From positions 1 through 64,000 of the forward strand of contig CACVCF010000223.1 of assembly GCA_902729415.1 (NCBI GenBank): DNA of 64,000 nucleotides, written 5' to 3'. Each line of letters starts with the position of its first letter. The first letter of the stretch is position 1. Below the pieces are notes generated by a model. The model saw only the letters and a program-made list of their open reading frames with translations, had not been told where the DNA came from and searched no databases. Below, in pieces: positions 1 through 10,158 of this stretch. This DNA comes from Terasakiella magnetica. Lineage in GTDB: Bacteria > Pseudomonadota > Alphaproteobacteria > Rhodospirillales > Magnetospirillaceae. Position numbers and translations under genes: made by a program.

Positions 1-196
1 CTTTTCGGCCCAAAAGGGAATCCCCTACGATTCAGATTTCAGGCTCGATGCTCTAGGCCTGAAGCCCTGCCGTATCTGTGACTATTGTATGGGGAATGCG
101 GTTCTTGAAATGGCGTGTGGCTCTCTACACGTCTTCCGCATTGGTAGAATATGGCATACTATTCTGGTTCTTATTTAAAGCGGCGGGCGCGGCGCG
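1..196. other. Upstream region of the first gene, no supported gene
   Basis: A short open frame at about 2-175 (+) could be the tail of an upstream gene or chance. Its product shows no recognisable domain, and its codons are less GC-rich at third positions than those of the neighbouring genes. The 11-mer GCATACTATTC at 154-164 recurs upstream of rpoH, and its first ten bases recur upstream of the GGDEF-EAL gene (see findings). Confidence 0.4.
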
Positions 197-1759
<1,563 letters not shown>

Positions 1760-1761
1760 GC

Positions 1762-2376
1762 CTAAAGGCAATTGCGGTTGCGCATACTTTTGCCGATGGC
1801 GCTGATTTGGCGCTCTCCCAGATCCAGGGCTTGTATGGTCTCGCGGGTGACGGCGAGGAAATCGCACTCGGCCCGCGCCACGGCTCCAAGGTCGCCCTTG
1901 GACAGAAGGGCCTCCAATTGCCGGGCCTTCTCCCGCGCGGCGGGGTCCGCCGCCGCCTGATGGCTGGCCTGGATATAAGACCGGTGCCAGCCGGCATAGA
2001 TGCCGTTGTTGACGATGGAGATGGCGAATTGAGCGGGGGAGCGGAAGGCCGGATTGGTGCGGAAGTCGATATATCCGCGCGGCTCGGTCTTGCTGGTCAT
2101 GGTGTAAACACCGATCACGTTGTCGAGATAGGCGCCGGACTCGCGGGGAGGATCGCACTTCAAGTCCTTGACGGCGTGGCCGAGCATCTTGAGGTGGGAG
2201 GGCAGACCCTCGACCATATCGATGGCTTTTCTCGCCATTTCGACGCATTGCTTGGCGGCGGGGCTGTCCCCCACCTGTATGATCCGCCCCTTGTACGGAA
2301 CTGATTCAACGGCGCTTGCCGTCATCGGCAGCCCTGTCAGCGCCAACGCCAGGGAAAGCAGAAGCTTGGGGATCAT
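1762..2376 (-). CDS. Exported protein of unknown function
   Basis: About 204 residues from the preferred start at 2376, which has GATGAGG six bases upstream. An upstream in-frame ATG at 2418 would put charged residues before the signal peptide and is less likely. The N-terminus (MIPKLLLSLALALTG...ASA) is a typical Sec signal peptide, so the mature protein should be periplasmic. The rest has three cysteines, one of them next to last (RNCL), and no family I recognise. It is convergent with the hybrid kinase, with only 2 bp between the two stop codons. Confidence 0.7.
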   Translation of the reverse strand: MIPKLLLSLALALTGLPMTASAVESVPYKGRIIQVGDSPAAKQCVEMARKAIDMVEGLPSHLKMLGHAVKDLKCDPPRESGAYLDNVIGVYTMTSKTEPRGYIDFRTNPAFRSPAQFAISIVNNGIYAGWHRSYIQASHQAAADPAAREKARQLEALLSKGDLGAVARAECDFLAVTRETIQALDLGERQISAIGKSMRNRNCL

Positions 2377-2474
2377 GCGCAACCTCATCATCCAAAAGAT
2401 GTGGTGAGAGGTTGGCACGATCCTGGGGCGGCGTCAGTCATACATTGTGTCTGTGCCTTGTTGTGTGGGGGGAT

Positions 2475-3254
2475 TCAAGCGCTGAAGCGTTTGACGTAGC
2501 GGCCGGCGATATCGGCGGCATTGACCACCACCAGCACGTCGGTGGTGTTGAACGGATGGTCGATGACGGCGCCGTCCCCCACCATGCCGCCCAGGCGGAG
2601 ATAGCCTTTGAGCAGCGGCGGCAACGAGGCCAGGACGCGGCGCGCCTCCCACGGTGCGGTGATGGCCTCGAAATCCACGCGGTTGGGGCCGCCCAAGGCG
2701 CTGCCGCGCAGCTCCGGCGGGGCGAGATGGTTGTCGCGCAGGTAAGCGAGCTGGGGCGCCAGGATCTCGGGCCGGGTGCCGGGCAGGCTGCCGCAGCCGA
2801 ACAGCAGGCGGATGTCGTTCTCGACCATGTAGGCGGCCAGGCCCTGCCACAGCATTTGCAAGGTGCCGCGGTGCCGCCAGCGGGCATCGACGCACGAGCG
2901 CCCCAGTTCCAGGATCTCTCCCGGCATGGCGAGGATGGGGGAGATGTCGAACTCGCCCGCCGAGTAGAAGCATCCCACCGCATCGGCGGCATGGCGGCGG
3001 ATCAGGCGGTAGGTTCCCACCACTTCGCCCTCCACCAGCACCAGCAGGTGGTCGCAGACCTCATCGTAATCGTCGAAGTCCAATTCGAAGGCGTGCATCT
3101 CCGGGGTCGGCTGGGCCCCCATCTCTTCGTAGAACACTCGATAGCGCACCCGTTGGGCCGCGCGGATGTCGGCGGTTCCCGCGGCCAGCCGTACCTCGAT
3201 GGATTCAGTTGCGGCGGGAAACAAGGCATTGAGGGCCATGGTCTGGTGGGTCAA
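2475..3254 (-). CDS. olsB: L-ornithine N-alpha-acyltransferase (OlsB-like)
   Basis: A 259-residue GNAT-fold protein resembling OlsB, which transfers a 3-hydroxyacyl group from ACP to ornithine to make lyso-ornithine lipid. Supporting features are the N-terminal block RYRVFYEEMGA, the core ELGRSCVDARWRHRGT (about residues 116-131) and a conserved C-terminal half. The start is a TTG at 3254 with GGAGG six bases upstream; the ATG at 3239 lacks a spaced ribosome site. OlsA, the usual partner that adds the second acyl chain, is not in this window. Assignment rests on family resemblance. A hemolysin-like GNAT of the same superfamily is the main alternative. Confidence 0.82.
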   Translation of the reverse strand: MTHQTMALNALFPAATESIEVRLAAGTADIRAAQRVRYRVFYEEMGAQPTPEMHAFELDFDDYDEVCDHLLVLVEGEVVGTYRLIRRHAADAVGCFYSAGEFDISPILAMPGEILELGRSCVDARWRHRGTLQMLWQGLAAYMVENDIRLLFGCGSLPGTRPEILAPQLAYLRDNHLAPPELRGSALGGPNRVDFEAITAPWEARRVLASLPPLLKGYLRLGGMVGDGAVIDHPFNTTDVLVVVNAADIAGRYVKRFSA

Positions 3255-3470
3255 GACACACCTCCGCTTGCAGGTCCGGTTACCGGTGATTAAAGCACAG
3301 ATGACGACGGCATTCCGAAAAGGCGGGTCAGTTGGTAGTTGTCTCTGCGCCGGATGGAAGTTTCATCACCGTTGATGAATTATCGTATGACATGAAGACT
3401 TGTGTGGAAGGGGTGAAACAATTATTACACTTGTTCTGAGTTCTGGTGTGTCCGTATCCGGGGAGGACAA

Positions 3471-3836
3471 ATGGCCGAGTCCCGTATCGCCTCTGTCGAA
3501 GGGTTTCAGTTTTCGTTCCAGCGGGAAGAGGCCGAACGTCCCATACGCAAGGTCAATTCGCGTTGGGTCTTGCAGGAATGGGTCTGTCAGGTGGAATCCG
3601 ACGGCACCTGGATCAAGTTTACCGTCCACGAGTTCAATGACGGGGTGTACGAACCTTCGGCGGTGCAGGGGGTTTTCAGCGATTTCGCCGGGGCTGCGGC
3701 GGTGGAGGCTACCACCCGCTGGCTTCAGCGCCGCATTGAGGAGAAGGACGTCCGTAATCGACGTCAGCGCGATATCTTTCTCGGCGCCCTGGCGGTGAGC
3801 CTGTCGCTGGCCTTGGCTGCGTTTGCCCTGCGTTAG
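3471..3836 (+). CDS. Small tail-anchored membrane protein, unknown function
   Basis: A 121-residue protein with a soluble N-terminal part, rich in aromatic and acidic residues (about 1-95), and one hydrophobic segment at about 100-119 ending AAFALR. This topology suggests a tail anchor with the bulk in the cytoplasm. The charged stretch before the helix (RRIEEKDVRNRRQRD) fits the positive-inside rule. A strong ribosome site (GGGGAGGACAA) precedes the ATG. I recognise no family. The gap to msrA is 69 bp, so the two may be co-transcribed. Confidence 0.72.
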   Translation: MAESRIASVEGFQFSFQREEAERPIRKVNSRWVLQEWVCQVESDGTWIKFTVHEFNDGVYEPSAVQGVFSDFAGAAAVEATTRWLQRRIEEKDVRNRRQRDIFLGALAVSLSLALAAFALR

Positions 3837-3905
3837 GTGCGTTCCCCTTGTCGGGCGGCATCAGCCTCCTCATGTGATGCTGATCGACCCGGCGGAGTCC
3901 GCAAG

Positions 3906-4538
3906 ATGTCCCTATTCGGCCCCAGTAAGACCCAGATGGTTACCCAAGAGCAGGCTTTGCCTGGGGTCGGCGTGGAAATGCCGACCCTTGAGCGTCATCG
4001 CGTGCTGGGAACCCCGCTCAAACCGCCCTTCCCCGTGGGGTACGAGGTGGCTGTATTCGCCATGGGCTGTTTCTGGGGGGCGGAACGGCTGTTCTGGCGC
4101 CGGACTGCTGGGGTTTACAGCACCTCTGTCGGCTATTGCGGCGGCTTTACCCCCAATCCCAGCTATGAAGAGGTCTGCAGCGCCCGCACCGGCCATGCCG
4201 AGGCGGTGATGGTGGTCTTTGATCCCGAGGCAGTCGCCTATACCGATCTGCTGCGCCTGTTTTGGGAAAGCCACAACCCCACCCAGGGCATGCGCCAGGG
4301 CAATGACGTGGGGACGCAATACCGCTCGGCGCTCTACGTCACCTCGGACCAGCACGAACGGTTGGCCCTCGACTCGCGCGATCGCTATCAGCTGGCTCTG
4401 GGCCGGACGGGGCTCATCACCACCGAAATCGCCAGGCTTGGACCGTTCTACTGGGCCGAGGACTATCATCAGCAATACCTGGCTATCAATCCGGGGGGCT
4501 ATTGCGGCCTAAGTGGTACAGGTATACGTTGCGAGTAG
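3906..4538 (+). CDS. msrA: Peptide methionine sulfoxide reductase MsrA
   Basis: A 210-residue MsrA, which reduces methionine-S-sulfoxide in proteins. The catalytic motif GCFWGAE is present near residue 55, followed by the family blocks [21 protein letters not shown] and [12 protein letters not shown]. Two C-terminal cysteines (GGYCG and the final IRCE) can serve as resolving residues. The ATG at 3906 is chosen because GGAG lies about 10 bases upstream and the in-frame extension to 3837 looks non-coding. The product is probably cytoplasmic, as no signal peptide is visible. Confidence 0.95.
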   Translation: MSLFGPSKTQMVTQEQALPGVGVEMPTLERHRVLGTPLKPPFPVGYEVAVFAMGCFWGAERLFWRRTAGVYSTSVGYCGGFTPNPSYEEVCSARTGHAEAVMVVFDPEAVAYTDLLRLFWESHNPTQGMRQGNDVGTQYRSALYVTSDQHERLALDSRDRYQLALGRTGLITTEIARLGPFYWAEDYHQQYLAINPGGYCGLSGTGIRCE

Positions 4539-4637
4539 TCTAAAACAATCCCGCAATACACATGTAACTGTTGCGCGATATTGCCTGCGGTCATACTATG
4601 CCATCGTCCCAACCACGGGGCTGTGATCGGAGGCGTA

Positions 4638-5756
4638 ATGACCGTGAAGCGCGCAATTTGTCTGGCGGGCGGCGGCCCCGCCGTGGGCTTGTCCTTGGGG
4701 GCGTTGGAGCGTATCGGCCAGGAACCCGATATCCGGTTCCAAGTCTGGAGCTTGGCTTGTATCGGTGCTTGGCTGGGAGTGGTGTGGAATCAGGCGCCGC
4801 CCGGCAAGGAGGCCGAGACCGCGCGCGCATTCTTCAAGGGCATCTTCCGCCCCGACGATGTCTATGAGAATTTCCCCATCGCCGCCGCCTTCGCTCCCGA
4901 TTACGAAAGCAGCATTTCCAATACGCTGAACTTCGTAATGGATTCCGACAATTACCGCAATCTGGTGGTGCCCGAGGCCATCAAGGAGGCGTCGGACGAG
5001 ATCGTCTCCTTCATGTCCAGCCCCGGCAAATGGTCGGCGGCCAATCTCAACAGTCTGGTGCTCAACCAGATGTTGGCGGTGAACCCCATGTCCCGGTTCA
5101 TGACCAGCCTGATGTACAAGAGCAATACCAAGGGCCTGTCGCGGATCTTTTATCCCGACAGTGCTTTTTTGCAGCAGATCGATTTCAAGGCCCTGTACGG
5201 CAAGGACCGTCCGATCCTCTATCACAACGCCTATAACCTGACCGATCAGGCATTGGAACTGTTCAGCAACAAGGACGACCACTACGGCAATATCACCGCC
5301 GAGAGTGTGTGCGCCTGTTCCGCCCTGCCCTATATCGAAGAACCGGTGACCATGGGAGGTAAGGTCTATTGCGAAGGCGCCACCATCGATACTGTCAATT
5401 TCGAGCGTCTGATCGCCAATCATCCCGAACTGGAGGAGGTGTGGGTCAGCCGCATTCTCGACCGCAAGCAGATTCGCCAGCCCCGCAACCTCTATGACGC
5501 GTTGAACAATCTGGTGATGCTGTTCGCCGCCACCACCAGCGAGGACGACGTGAAGCTGTTCCGCTACCACCTGATGGAGACCCGCTCCAAGGTCAAGGTG
5601 GTGGAGATCCACGTGGCGCATCACATCAATTATGACTGGAGCTGGTCCAATCTGGAGCATTCGACCAAGGCCGGCTGGGTTGCTGCCGATGCCGCCATCA
5701 AGGAGTACAGGAGCAATCCGCCCAAGCCGCTCGTCTGTAAGGGTGCTAAATCATGA
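4638..5756 (+). CDS. Patatin-like protein with altered catalytic residues
   Basis: A 372-residue protein starting with the patatin oxyanion-hole motif AGGGPAVG (residues 10-17). In the patatin fold the nucleophile sits in GxSxG shortly after; here the matching stretch reads LACIGA, placing Cys41 where Ser is expected. The second dyad residue, normally Asp in a DG[GA] motif, matches Glu246 in CEGA. The fold assignment is therefore supported, but classical Ser-Asp lipase chemistry is not. The ATG has GGAGG four bases upstream. No signal peptide is seen. A role in lipid or storage-granule turnover is only a guess. Confidence 0.75.
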   Translation: MTVKRAICLAGGGPAVGLSLGALERIGQEPDIRFQVWSLACIGAWLGVVWNQAPPGKEAETARAFFKGIFRPDDVYENFPIAAAFAPDYESSISNTLNFVMDSDNYRNLVVPEAIKEASDEIVSFMSSPGKWSAANLNSLVLNQMLAVNPMSRFMTSLMYKSNTKGLSRIFYPDSAFLQQIDFKALYGKDRPILYHNAYNLTDQALELFSNKDDHYGNITAESVCACSALPYIEEPVTMGGKVYCEGATIDTVNFERLIANHPELEEVWVSRILDRKQIRQPRNLYDALNNLVMLFAATTSEDDVKLFRYHLMETRSKVKVVEIHVAHHINYDWSWSNLEHSTKAGWVAADAAIKEYRSNPPKPLVCKGAKS

Positions 5757-5899
5757 CTATATGCAAATAAACGGCATCTATTTAGAACTCGCATATCCAA
5801 AAAGTATATGCTGCGATTCAGGCCGCGACCGTTGGCGTGTCATAAGCCATGATGATGGAAGCGAAGCACTCTCGCGGGATGTTGCGTCAGAGGGACTCC

Positions 5900-7600
5900 A
5901 TGCGCTTTCTCGATGATATGAAAATCTGGGCGAAAATCGCCATCGTTCCGGTTGTCGCCACTCTTGGTCTGGTGGTCATCGCTATCCTGGGGATTCGGGG
6001 ACTCAGCAGCCAGCAAGCCACCTTGGATGAGATCGCGGGCGTTTCCTTCGCCAAATCTATCAAGATGAGCGAGCTATCCGATCTTTTGCAGGATGACCAT
6101 GCCAGCCTCTACCGGCTGCTGACCTGGAATGCTGCCGGGGTCGAAGAAGCCAAGATCAGCAAGATCGAGGCGTCGTTCAACGACGGAATCAAGAAGGCGC
6201 GCAAGATCCTGGCCGATTATCGCGCCGGCTATCGGCTTCAGCCGGAGGAGGACGCGCTTCTCAAGACGATCGATGCCGGGCTTGGTGCCTATAAGAACGC
6301 CACCGATCAGGTCATCTCCATGCAGAAGATGGATTTCACCGCCGCCGTGTCGTTCATGTGGACCGCCCAGGACAGCTTTCAGGCCCTGATGGGTGAGATG
6401 CAGAGCATGATCGCCCTGGATGCCCGTCTGGTGGAGGCTGCCCGCAAAACCGCCGATCAATCGGCCGCCACCACACGCTCGCTGTTCATCGGCATCACTC
6501 TGGGGGTTTTGGGGCTTTTGGTCTTGATCTCTTTCTTGCTGGTGCGTGCCATCGCCAGCGCGGTGGGCGGCATGACCGGCGCCATGGAGCGTCTGGCCGA
6601 CGGCGACCTGACGGTGCAGGTTCCCGCCATCGGCCGCAAGGATGAGATCGGCGCCATGGCTGCGGCGGTGCAGGTGTTCAAGGAGAATGCCCAGCGTGTC
6701 AAGAAGCTGACCGAAGAGCAAGACGCCATGCAGAGCCAGGCCGCCGAGGCCAAGCGCCAGGCCATGTCCGATCTGGCCCGCGAGATCGACGCCACCGTGC
6801 GCTCGGCGGTGGAAGGCGCGTCGCGGGCCGCCGATTCCATCCGGGGTGAGGCCGAGATTCTGGCCTCCAACGCCGAAACCGCCATCGGCCAGACCGCCCA
6901 GGTGGCGGAATCCTCGGAACTGGCCAACGGCAATGTGGAAAACGTGGCCCAGGCGGCCGGGCGGCTGGTGGGGTCCATCACCGAAATCAACCGTCAGGTC
7001 AGCGAATCGTCGCGGATCGCGGGCGAGGCGGTGGCCGAGGCCGCCCGCACCGACGCGACGGTCAAGAGCCTGACCGTCGCGTCCAGCAAGATCGGCGAGG
7101 TGGTCAATCTCATCAACGATATCGCGTCGCAGACCAACCTGCTGGCCTTGAACGCCACCATCGAGGCGGCCAGGGCCGGTGACGCCGGCAAGGGCTTCGC
7201 CGTGGTCGCCAACGAGGTCAAGAACCTGGCCAACCAGACGGCGCGGGCCACCGATGAAATCGCCAATGAAATCACCGCCATGAAGGCGGCCACCGACGAG
7301 GCGGTGCGGGCCATCGACGGCATTGTCGCCACCATCGGGCGGGTCAGCGACGCCTTGGGCGCCATCACCAGCGCCGTGGCCGAACAGGGGCGCGCCACCA
7401 CCGAAATTTCCGATTCGGTCAGTCAGGCAGCCGACGGAACCCGTACCGTGTCGTCGGGGATCGGCGAGGTCCGCCGGGTGGCGGATCAGGTGGGAAACGC
7501 CGCCGCTTCCGTCCAGGTGACGACCGGGACTCTGGTGGACGAATTTGCTCGCCTGCAATCTCAGTTTGATGGTTTGGTGGGGCGTCTAAAATCCGCCTAA
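5900..7600 (+). CDS. Methyl-accepting chemotaxis protein (HAMP-MCP)
   Basis: A 566-residue chemoreceptor. TM1 lies at about residues 9-30, followed by a helical-bundle periplasmic sensor of about 150 residues, TM2 (about 190-212), HAMP (about 213-265, with GDLTVQVP) and a signalling domain. The hairpin tip has the canonical [27 protein letters not shown]. There is no C-terminal CheR-tethering pentapeptide. The start at 5900 has AGAGGG five bases upstream; in-frame ATGs from 5849 would add an uncharacteristic N-terminus. It sits just before a free Cache-domain protein and near a separate chemosensory operon, but is probably not part of that operon because a terminator lies between. Confidence 0.93.
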   Translation: MRFLDDMKIWAKIAIVPVVATLGLVVIAILGIRGLSSQQATLDEIAGVSFAKSIKMSELSDLLQDDHASLYRLLTWNAAGVEEAKISKIEASFNDGIKKARKILADYRAGYRLQPEEDALLKTIDAGLGAYKNATDQVISMQKMDFTAAVSFMWTAQDSFQALMGEMQSMIALDARLVEAARKTADQSAATTRSLFIGITLGVLGLLVLISFLLVRAIASAVGGMTGAMERLADGDLTVQVPAIGRKDEIGAMAAAVQVFKENAQRVKKLTEEQDAMQSQAAEAKRQAMSDLAREIDATVRSAVEGASRAADSIRGEAEILASNAETAIGQTAQVAESSELANGNVENVAQAAGRLVGSITEINRQVSESSRIAGEAVAEAARTDATVKSLTVASSKIGEVVNLINDIASQTNLLALNATIEAARAGDAGKGFAVVANEVKNLANQTARATDEIANEITAMKAATDEAVRAIDGIVATIGRVSDALGAITSAVAEQGRATTEISDSVSQAADGTRTVSSGIGEVRRVADQVGNAAASVQVTTGTLVDEFARLQSQFDGLVGRLKSA

Positions 7601-7626
7601 TTCCGTTCATAACGAGGAGAAACGTC

Positions 7627-8097
7627 GTGATGAAGTTCGTCAAGCTTGCCGTCATCGCCGCCATGACCGTCTTTTTTGCTTCGAACCAAGCCCGCGCCAC
7701 CGACGAATGTCCCGCCGCCCAAGGTCTGGTGGATAAGGCCATTGCTCACTTCAATGCCGCGGGGAAGGACAAGTCCTTTGCCGACTTCATGGACAAGGGC
7801 AATAAGGACTGGGTCAACGGCGAACTCTACGTCATCGTCGCCACCATGGACGGCATCTTCAAGGCTCATGCCATCAATCCCAAGCTGATCGATAATCCCG
7901 ATCTGCCCGGCTTGAAGGACGTCAACGGTGTCTTGATCATCCAGGAGATGATCAAGGCCGGTAAGTCAGCACCGACCGGGGCCTGGGCCAAGTATACCTG
8001 GACCCATCCCGAAACCAAGAAGCTGGCTCCCAAACAGACTTGGGTGAAGGCCAACGGCGGCCTGTTGTTCATGGCCGGGTGTTATCCCGCTACCTGA
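7627..8097 (+). CDS. Stand-alone periplasmic Cache-domain (sCache_2) protein
   Basis: A 156-residue protein with a Sec signal peptide (cleavage near ARA-TDE), followed by little more than one single-Cache type 2 domain. The family pattern is visible: VDKAIAHF...FADFMDKG, VNGELYVIVATMDG, AHAINPKLI, LKDVNG and AKYTWTHPETKK. No membrane helix or output domain follows. GTG at 7627 and ATG at 7630 are alternative starts behind GAGGAG. Its position 26 bp after a chemoreceptor gene suggests the soluble Cache domain might present a ligand to that receptor. Such free Cache proteins are known, but their roles are poorly defined. Confidence 0.82.
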   Translation: MMKFVKLAVIAAMTVFFASNQARATDECPAAQGLVDKAIAHFNAAGKDKSFADFMDKGNKDWVNGELYVIVATMDGIFKAHAINPKLIDNPDLPGLKDVNGVLIIQEMIKAGKSAPTGAWAKYTWTHPETKKLAPKQTWVKANGGLLFMAGCYPAT

Positions 8098-8121
8098 TCA
8101 TCCTGCATAGAGAGAATACAC

Positions 8122-8150
8122 ACGCCGCCCACTCAACAAGTGGGCGGCGT
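8122..8150 (+). terminator. Predicted intrinsic terminator after the Cache protein gene
   Basis: A perfect 12-bp GC-rich stem (8122-8133 with 8139-8150) with a five-base loop lies 25 bp after the stop codon. The following T-run is weak (AGTCATTTGT). It separates the MCP/Cache unit from the che operon downstream. Confidence 0.7.
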
Positions 8151-8361
8151 AGTCATTTGTGCTTATATCCGGCTGTCAATGAAACATGAATGGGTTTTGG
8201 GGCTTGGATGGAGCACGCGAGTTTTCCCTTCGTCTTTCGTTGCAACGGGAGTCTGTCTATGCTTAAGCTATACGGAAGGGGGTGCTGCGGCCCCGGTCCC
8301 GGGATGTGAAGAGGACTGACTCGCAACGCGGGAATTAAGCACGCAGTAGGGATGGATTTTC

Positions 8362-8421
8362 ATGGCCATTGACTATTTTAATGTCGGCCGGCGGAAGAAC
8401 ATGGACGTATTGCGGCCATGA
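8362..8421 (+). CDS. Possible 19-codon leader peptide overlapping parA
   Basis: A short frame starting ATGGCC at 8362 and ending TGA at 8419-8421 encodes 19 residues (MAIDYFNVGRRKNMDVLRP). AGGGATGG lies a suitable distance upstream. Its stop overlaps the start of the ParA-like gene as ATGA. That gene has no ribosome site of its own (TATTGCGGCC precedes its ATG), so translational coupling is plausible. It could equally be chance; conservation would decide. Confidence 0.45.
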   Translation: MAIDYFNVGRRKNMDVLRP

Positions 8422-9509
8422 AGCCCTATATCGTCGCCATCTTCAATCAGAAGGGGGGGATTTCCAAGACCACCACCAGTACAAATCTGGCGGTATGTCT
8501 TGCCGCATTTGGAAAATCCGTGGTGGTGATCGATCTCGACTCCCAAGGCGATTCCACCAAGAGTCTTGGTATCGATCCCAAGGTCAAGCAGGGCATCTTT
8601 GATCTTTTCATCGGCAATGCCGGGGTGGACGAGGTCATGGTGTCGACGGTGTTCGACGGGCTCCGCGTTCTGCCCTCCACCTACAGTCTGGCCGGGATCG
8701 AGATCAAGCTGTCGGAGTTGCAAAATTCCCAGCGGACCCTCAGCAACATTCTGGCTCATACCGAGATGGACTGCGATTACATGGTGATCGATTGTCCTCC
8801 TGCCCTGGGGATCTTACCTATCAACGCCCTGGCCTCGGCCCATGCGGTGATCATTCCGGTGACGGCGACGCCCTATGCCAATGACGGCCTGCTGCGGACC
8901 CTGCCCTCGATTAAATATGTCCAGGAAGGGTTGAACAAGAATCTACTGCTGCAAGGCGTGTTGTTCACCATCAACGATAAAAACAAGACCACCCGTAAGA
9001 TCAATGAGATGATCCGTTCGCGTCTTGGGGGCACCGTCTACCGCACCGAAATTCCACGCGACAACATGGTGATCGAGGCGGCGACGTCGCGGCTGCCGGT
9101 TTGTGTTTATGCCCCGAAATCGGCTGCCGCTCAGGCCCATCTCGACTTCACCGAGGAGTTCATGGAGCGCCATAAGGCCATTGCGGCCAAGGCGGGCGAG
9201 ACGGTGGCGGCGCATCTGCCGCGCGAGCAGGCCGTCGAGCGGCTGTTTCGTTGGCAAAATCAGAATTCCTCCTCCATGGCCGGCGCCTCCGATGAGCGGG
9301 TGCGGCAAAGGAAGGATCAGTTGGACCGGATGCTCTATGGCGACCGGTCGTGGGCCGAACGCTGGCATCTGGCAGTGGTGCATTTCTTTATCGATAATCG
9401 CCTGTCACTGGTGGCTTTCCTGCTGGTCGTTCTGATTGGTATGATTGCTTTGGTGGGCGCGGGATACGAGGGGGTCCGCCGTTTGGCGGAGTTGGTGGGA
9501 GTTACCTGA
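8418..9509 (+). CDS. ParA-like ATPase with C-terminal membrane anchor
   Basis: A 363-residue MinD/ParA-superfamily ATPase. The deviant Walker A motif QKGGISKTT lies at residues 11-19, with switch I VIDLDSQGDST and Walker B DYMVIDCPPALG. The ATPase core ends near residue 255. A hydrophilic linker of about 60 residues follows, then a hydrophobic helix (about 330-350, LSLVAFLLVVLIGMIALVGAGY) and a short tail. ParA proteins normally bind DNA or a membrane without a transmembrane helix, so this architecture is unusual. It heads the che operon, 75 bp before cheW. Chemosensory clusters elsewhere carry soluble ParC/PpfA-type ATPases that place signalling arrays; a similar role here is inference. Confidence 0.88.
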   Translation: MKPYIVAIFNQKGGISKTTTSTNLAVCLAAFGKSVVVIDLDSQGDSTKSLGIDPKVKQGIFDLFIGNAGVDEVMVSTVFDGLRVLPSTYSLAGIEIKLSELQNSQRTLSNILAHTEMDCDYMVIDCPPALGILPINALASAHAVIIPVTATPYANDGLLRTLPSIKYVQEGLNKNLLLQGVLFTINDKNKTTRKINEMIRSRLGGTVYRTEIPRDNMVIEAATSRLPVCVYAPKSAAAQAHLDFTEEFMERHKAIAAKAGETVAAHLPREQAVERLFRWQNQNSSSMAGASDERVRQRKDQLDRMLYGDRSWAERWHLAVVHFFIDNRLSLVAFLLVVLIGMIALVGAGYEGVRRLAELVGVT

Positions 9510-9584
9510 CGCCGTCTGATGGTTTAAATAACAATAGGGCAAGCCGTTTTGGTCGCTTGCGGGACTTGATTTTTGGGGGGTCTG

Positions 9585-10124
9585 TTGAGCGGCGCCGATA
9601 TCTCTGATCTCTGCGGCTTGGTTACTTTTCGCCTGTCGGGCATGGAGCTTGCTCTGCCCGTGGGAGCTGTCCGCGAGGTCGCCCCGGTGGCAAGGCTGGA
9701 CCGGTCGCCGCATATGCCGAACATTGTCGAGGGGGTGTTGAACCTGGCGGGTGAGGCCGTGGCGGTCTTGCGTCTCGACCATCTGTTGGCGCTGGAGCCG
9801 GGGGTATTCGGTCTCGATGCCTCGATTCTACTGATGAGGGGGGGGGCGCGGCCCTTGGGGCTGCTGGTGGAGCATGTGGACGGCGTCCGTCCCCTGACCG
9901 ATTTCAGCACGATGGGCAGTCCGCCCGACCAATCCTTCAATGGCTGCCTTGCCGCCGATCTTGAATACAGCGGGCGTATCATTCACTTGCTGTCGTGGCC
10001 GAACTTGTTGCTGGCCGAAGAACGTGACCGGCTGGCTGATTTCCAGTCCCGCGAGCAAGCTCGTCTTGACCAGCTCGGTTCAGGCGATGGGCCAATCCAC
10101 GCTGACAGGGAGTTGAGGCGTTGA
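9585..10124 (+). CDS. CheW-like adaptor protein (first copy)
   Basis: A CheW-domain protein of about 179 residues that would couple the chemoreceptor to CheA. The domain shows VTFRLSGMELALPVGAVREV, then GVLNLAGEAVAVLRLDHLL and GLLVEHVDGV. The start is one of two TTG codons, at 9573 or 9585; the latter has GGGGGG four bases upstream and is preferred. The C-terminus has a charged extension beyond CheW (about residues 145-179). It lies between the ParA-like gene and cheR, and a second CheW follows cheR. The same W-R-W order is found in Wsp-type systems. Confidence 0.85.
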   Translation: MSGADISDLCGLVTFRLSGMELALPVGAVREVAPVARLDRSPHMPNIVEGVLNLAGEAVAVLRLDHLLALEPGVFGLDASILLMRGGARPLGLLVEHVDGVRPLTDFSTMGSPPDQSFNGCLAADLEYSGRIIHLLSWPNLLLAEERDRLADFQSREQARLDQLGSGDGPIHADRELRR

Positions 10125-10158
10125 GCGCGCGCACTTTCGGGCGCGGGGGCCGGTGACC

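Noticed and set aside
2..175. A partial gene at the left edge with a CxxCxxC-like stretch
   Set aside because: Only 58 codons, cysteine spacing by eye only, AT-rich codon use and no family match; not enough to call a gene.
6074..7558. A 494-codon antisense frame opposite the chemoreceptor, and similar long antisense frames elsewhere (12179-13876, 28348-29667)
   Set aside because: All lie opposite genes with clear domains, have His/Gly/Arg-rich products without family resemblance and lack ribosome sites.
8160..8361. A riboswitch in the leader of the che operon
   Set aside because: Short GC hairpins are visible, but I could not fit the conserved cores of c-di-GMP, cobalamin, SAM or TPP riboswitches.
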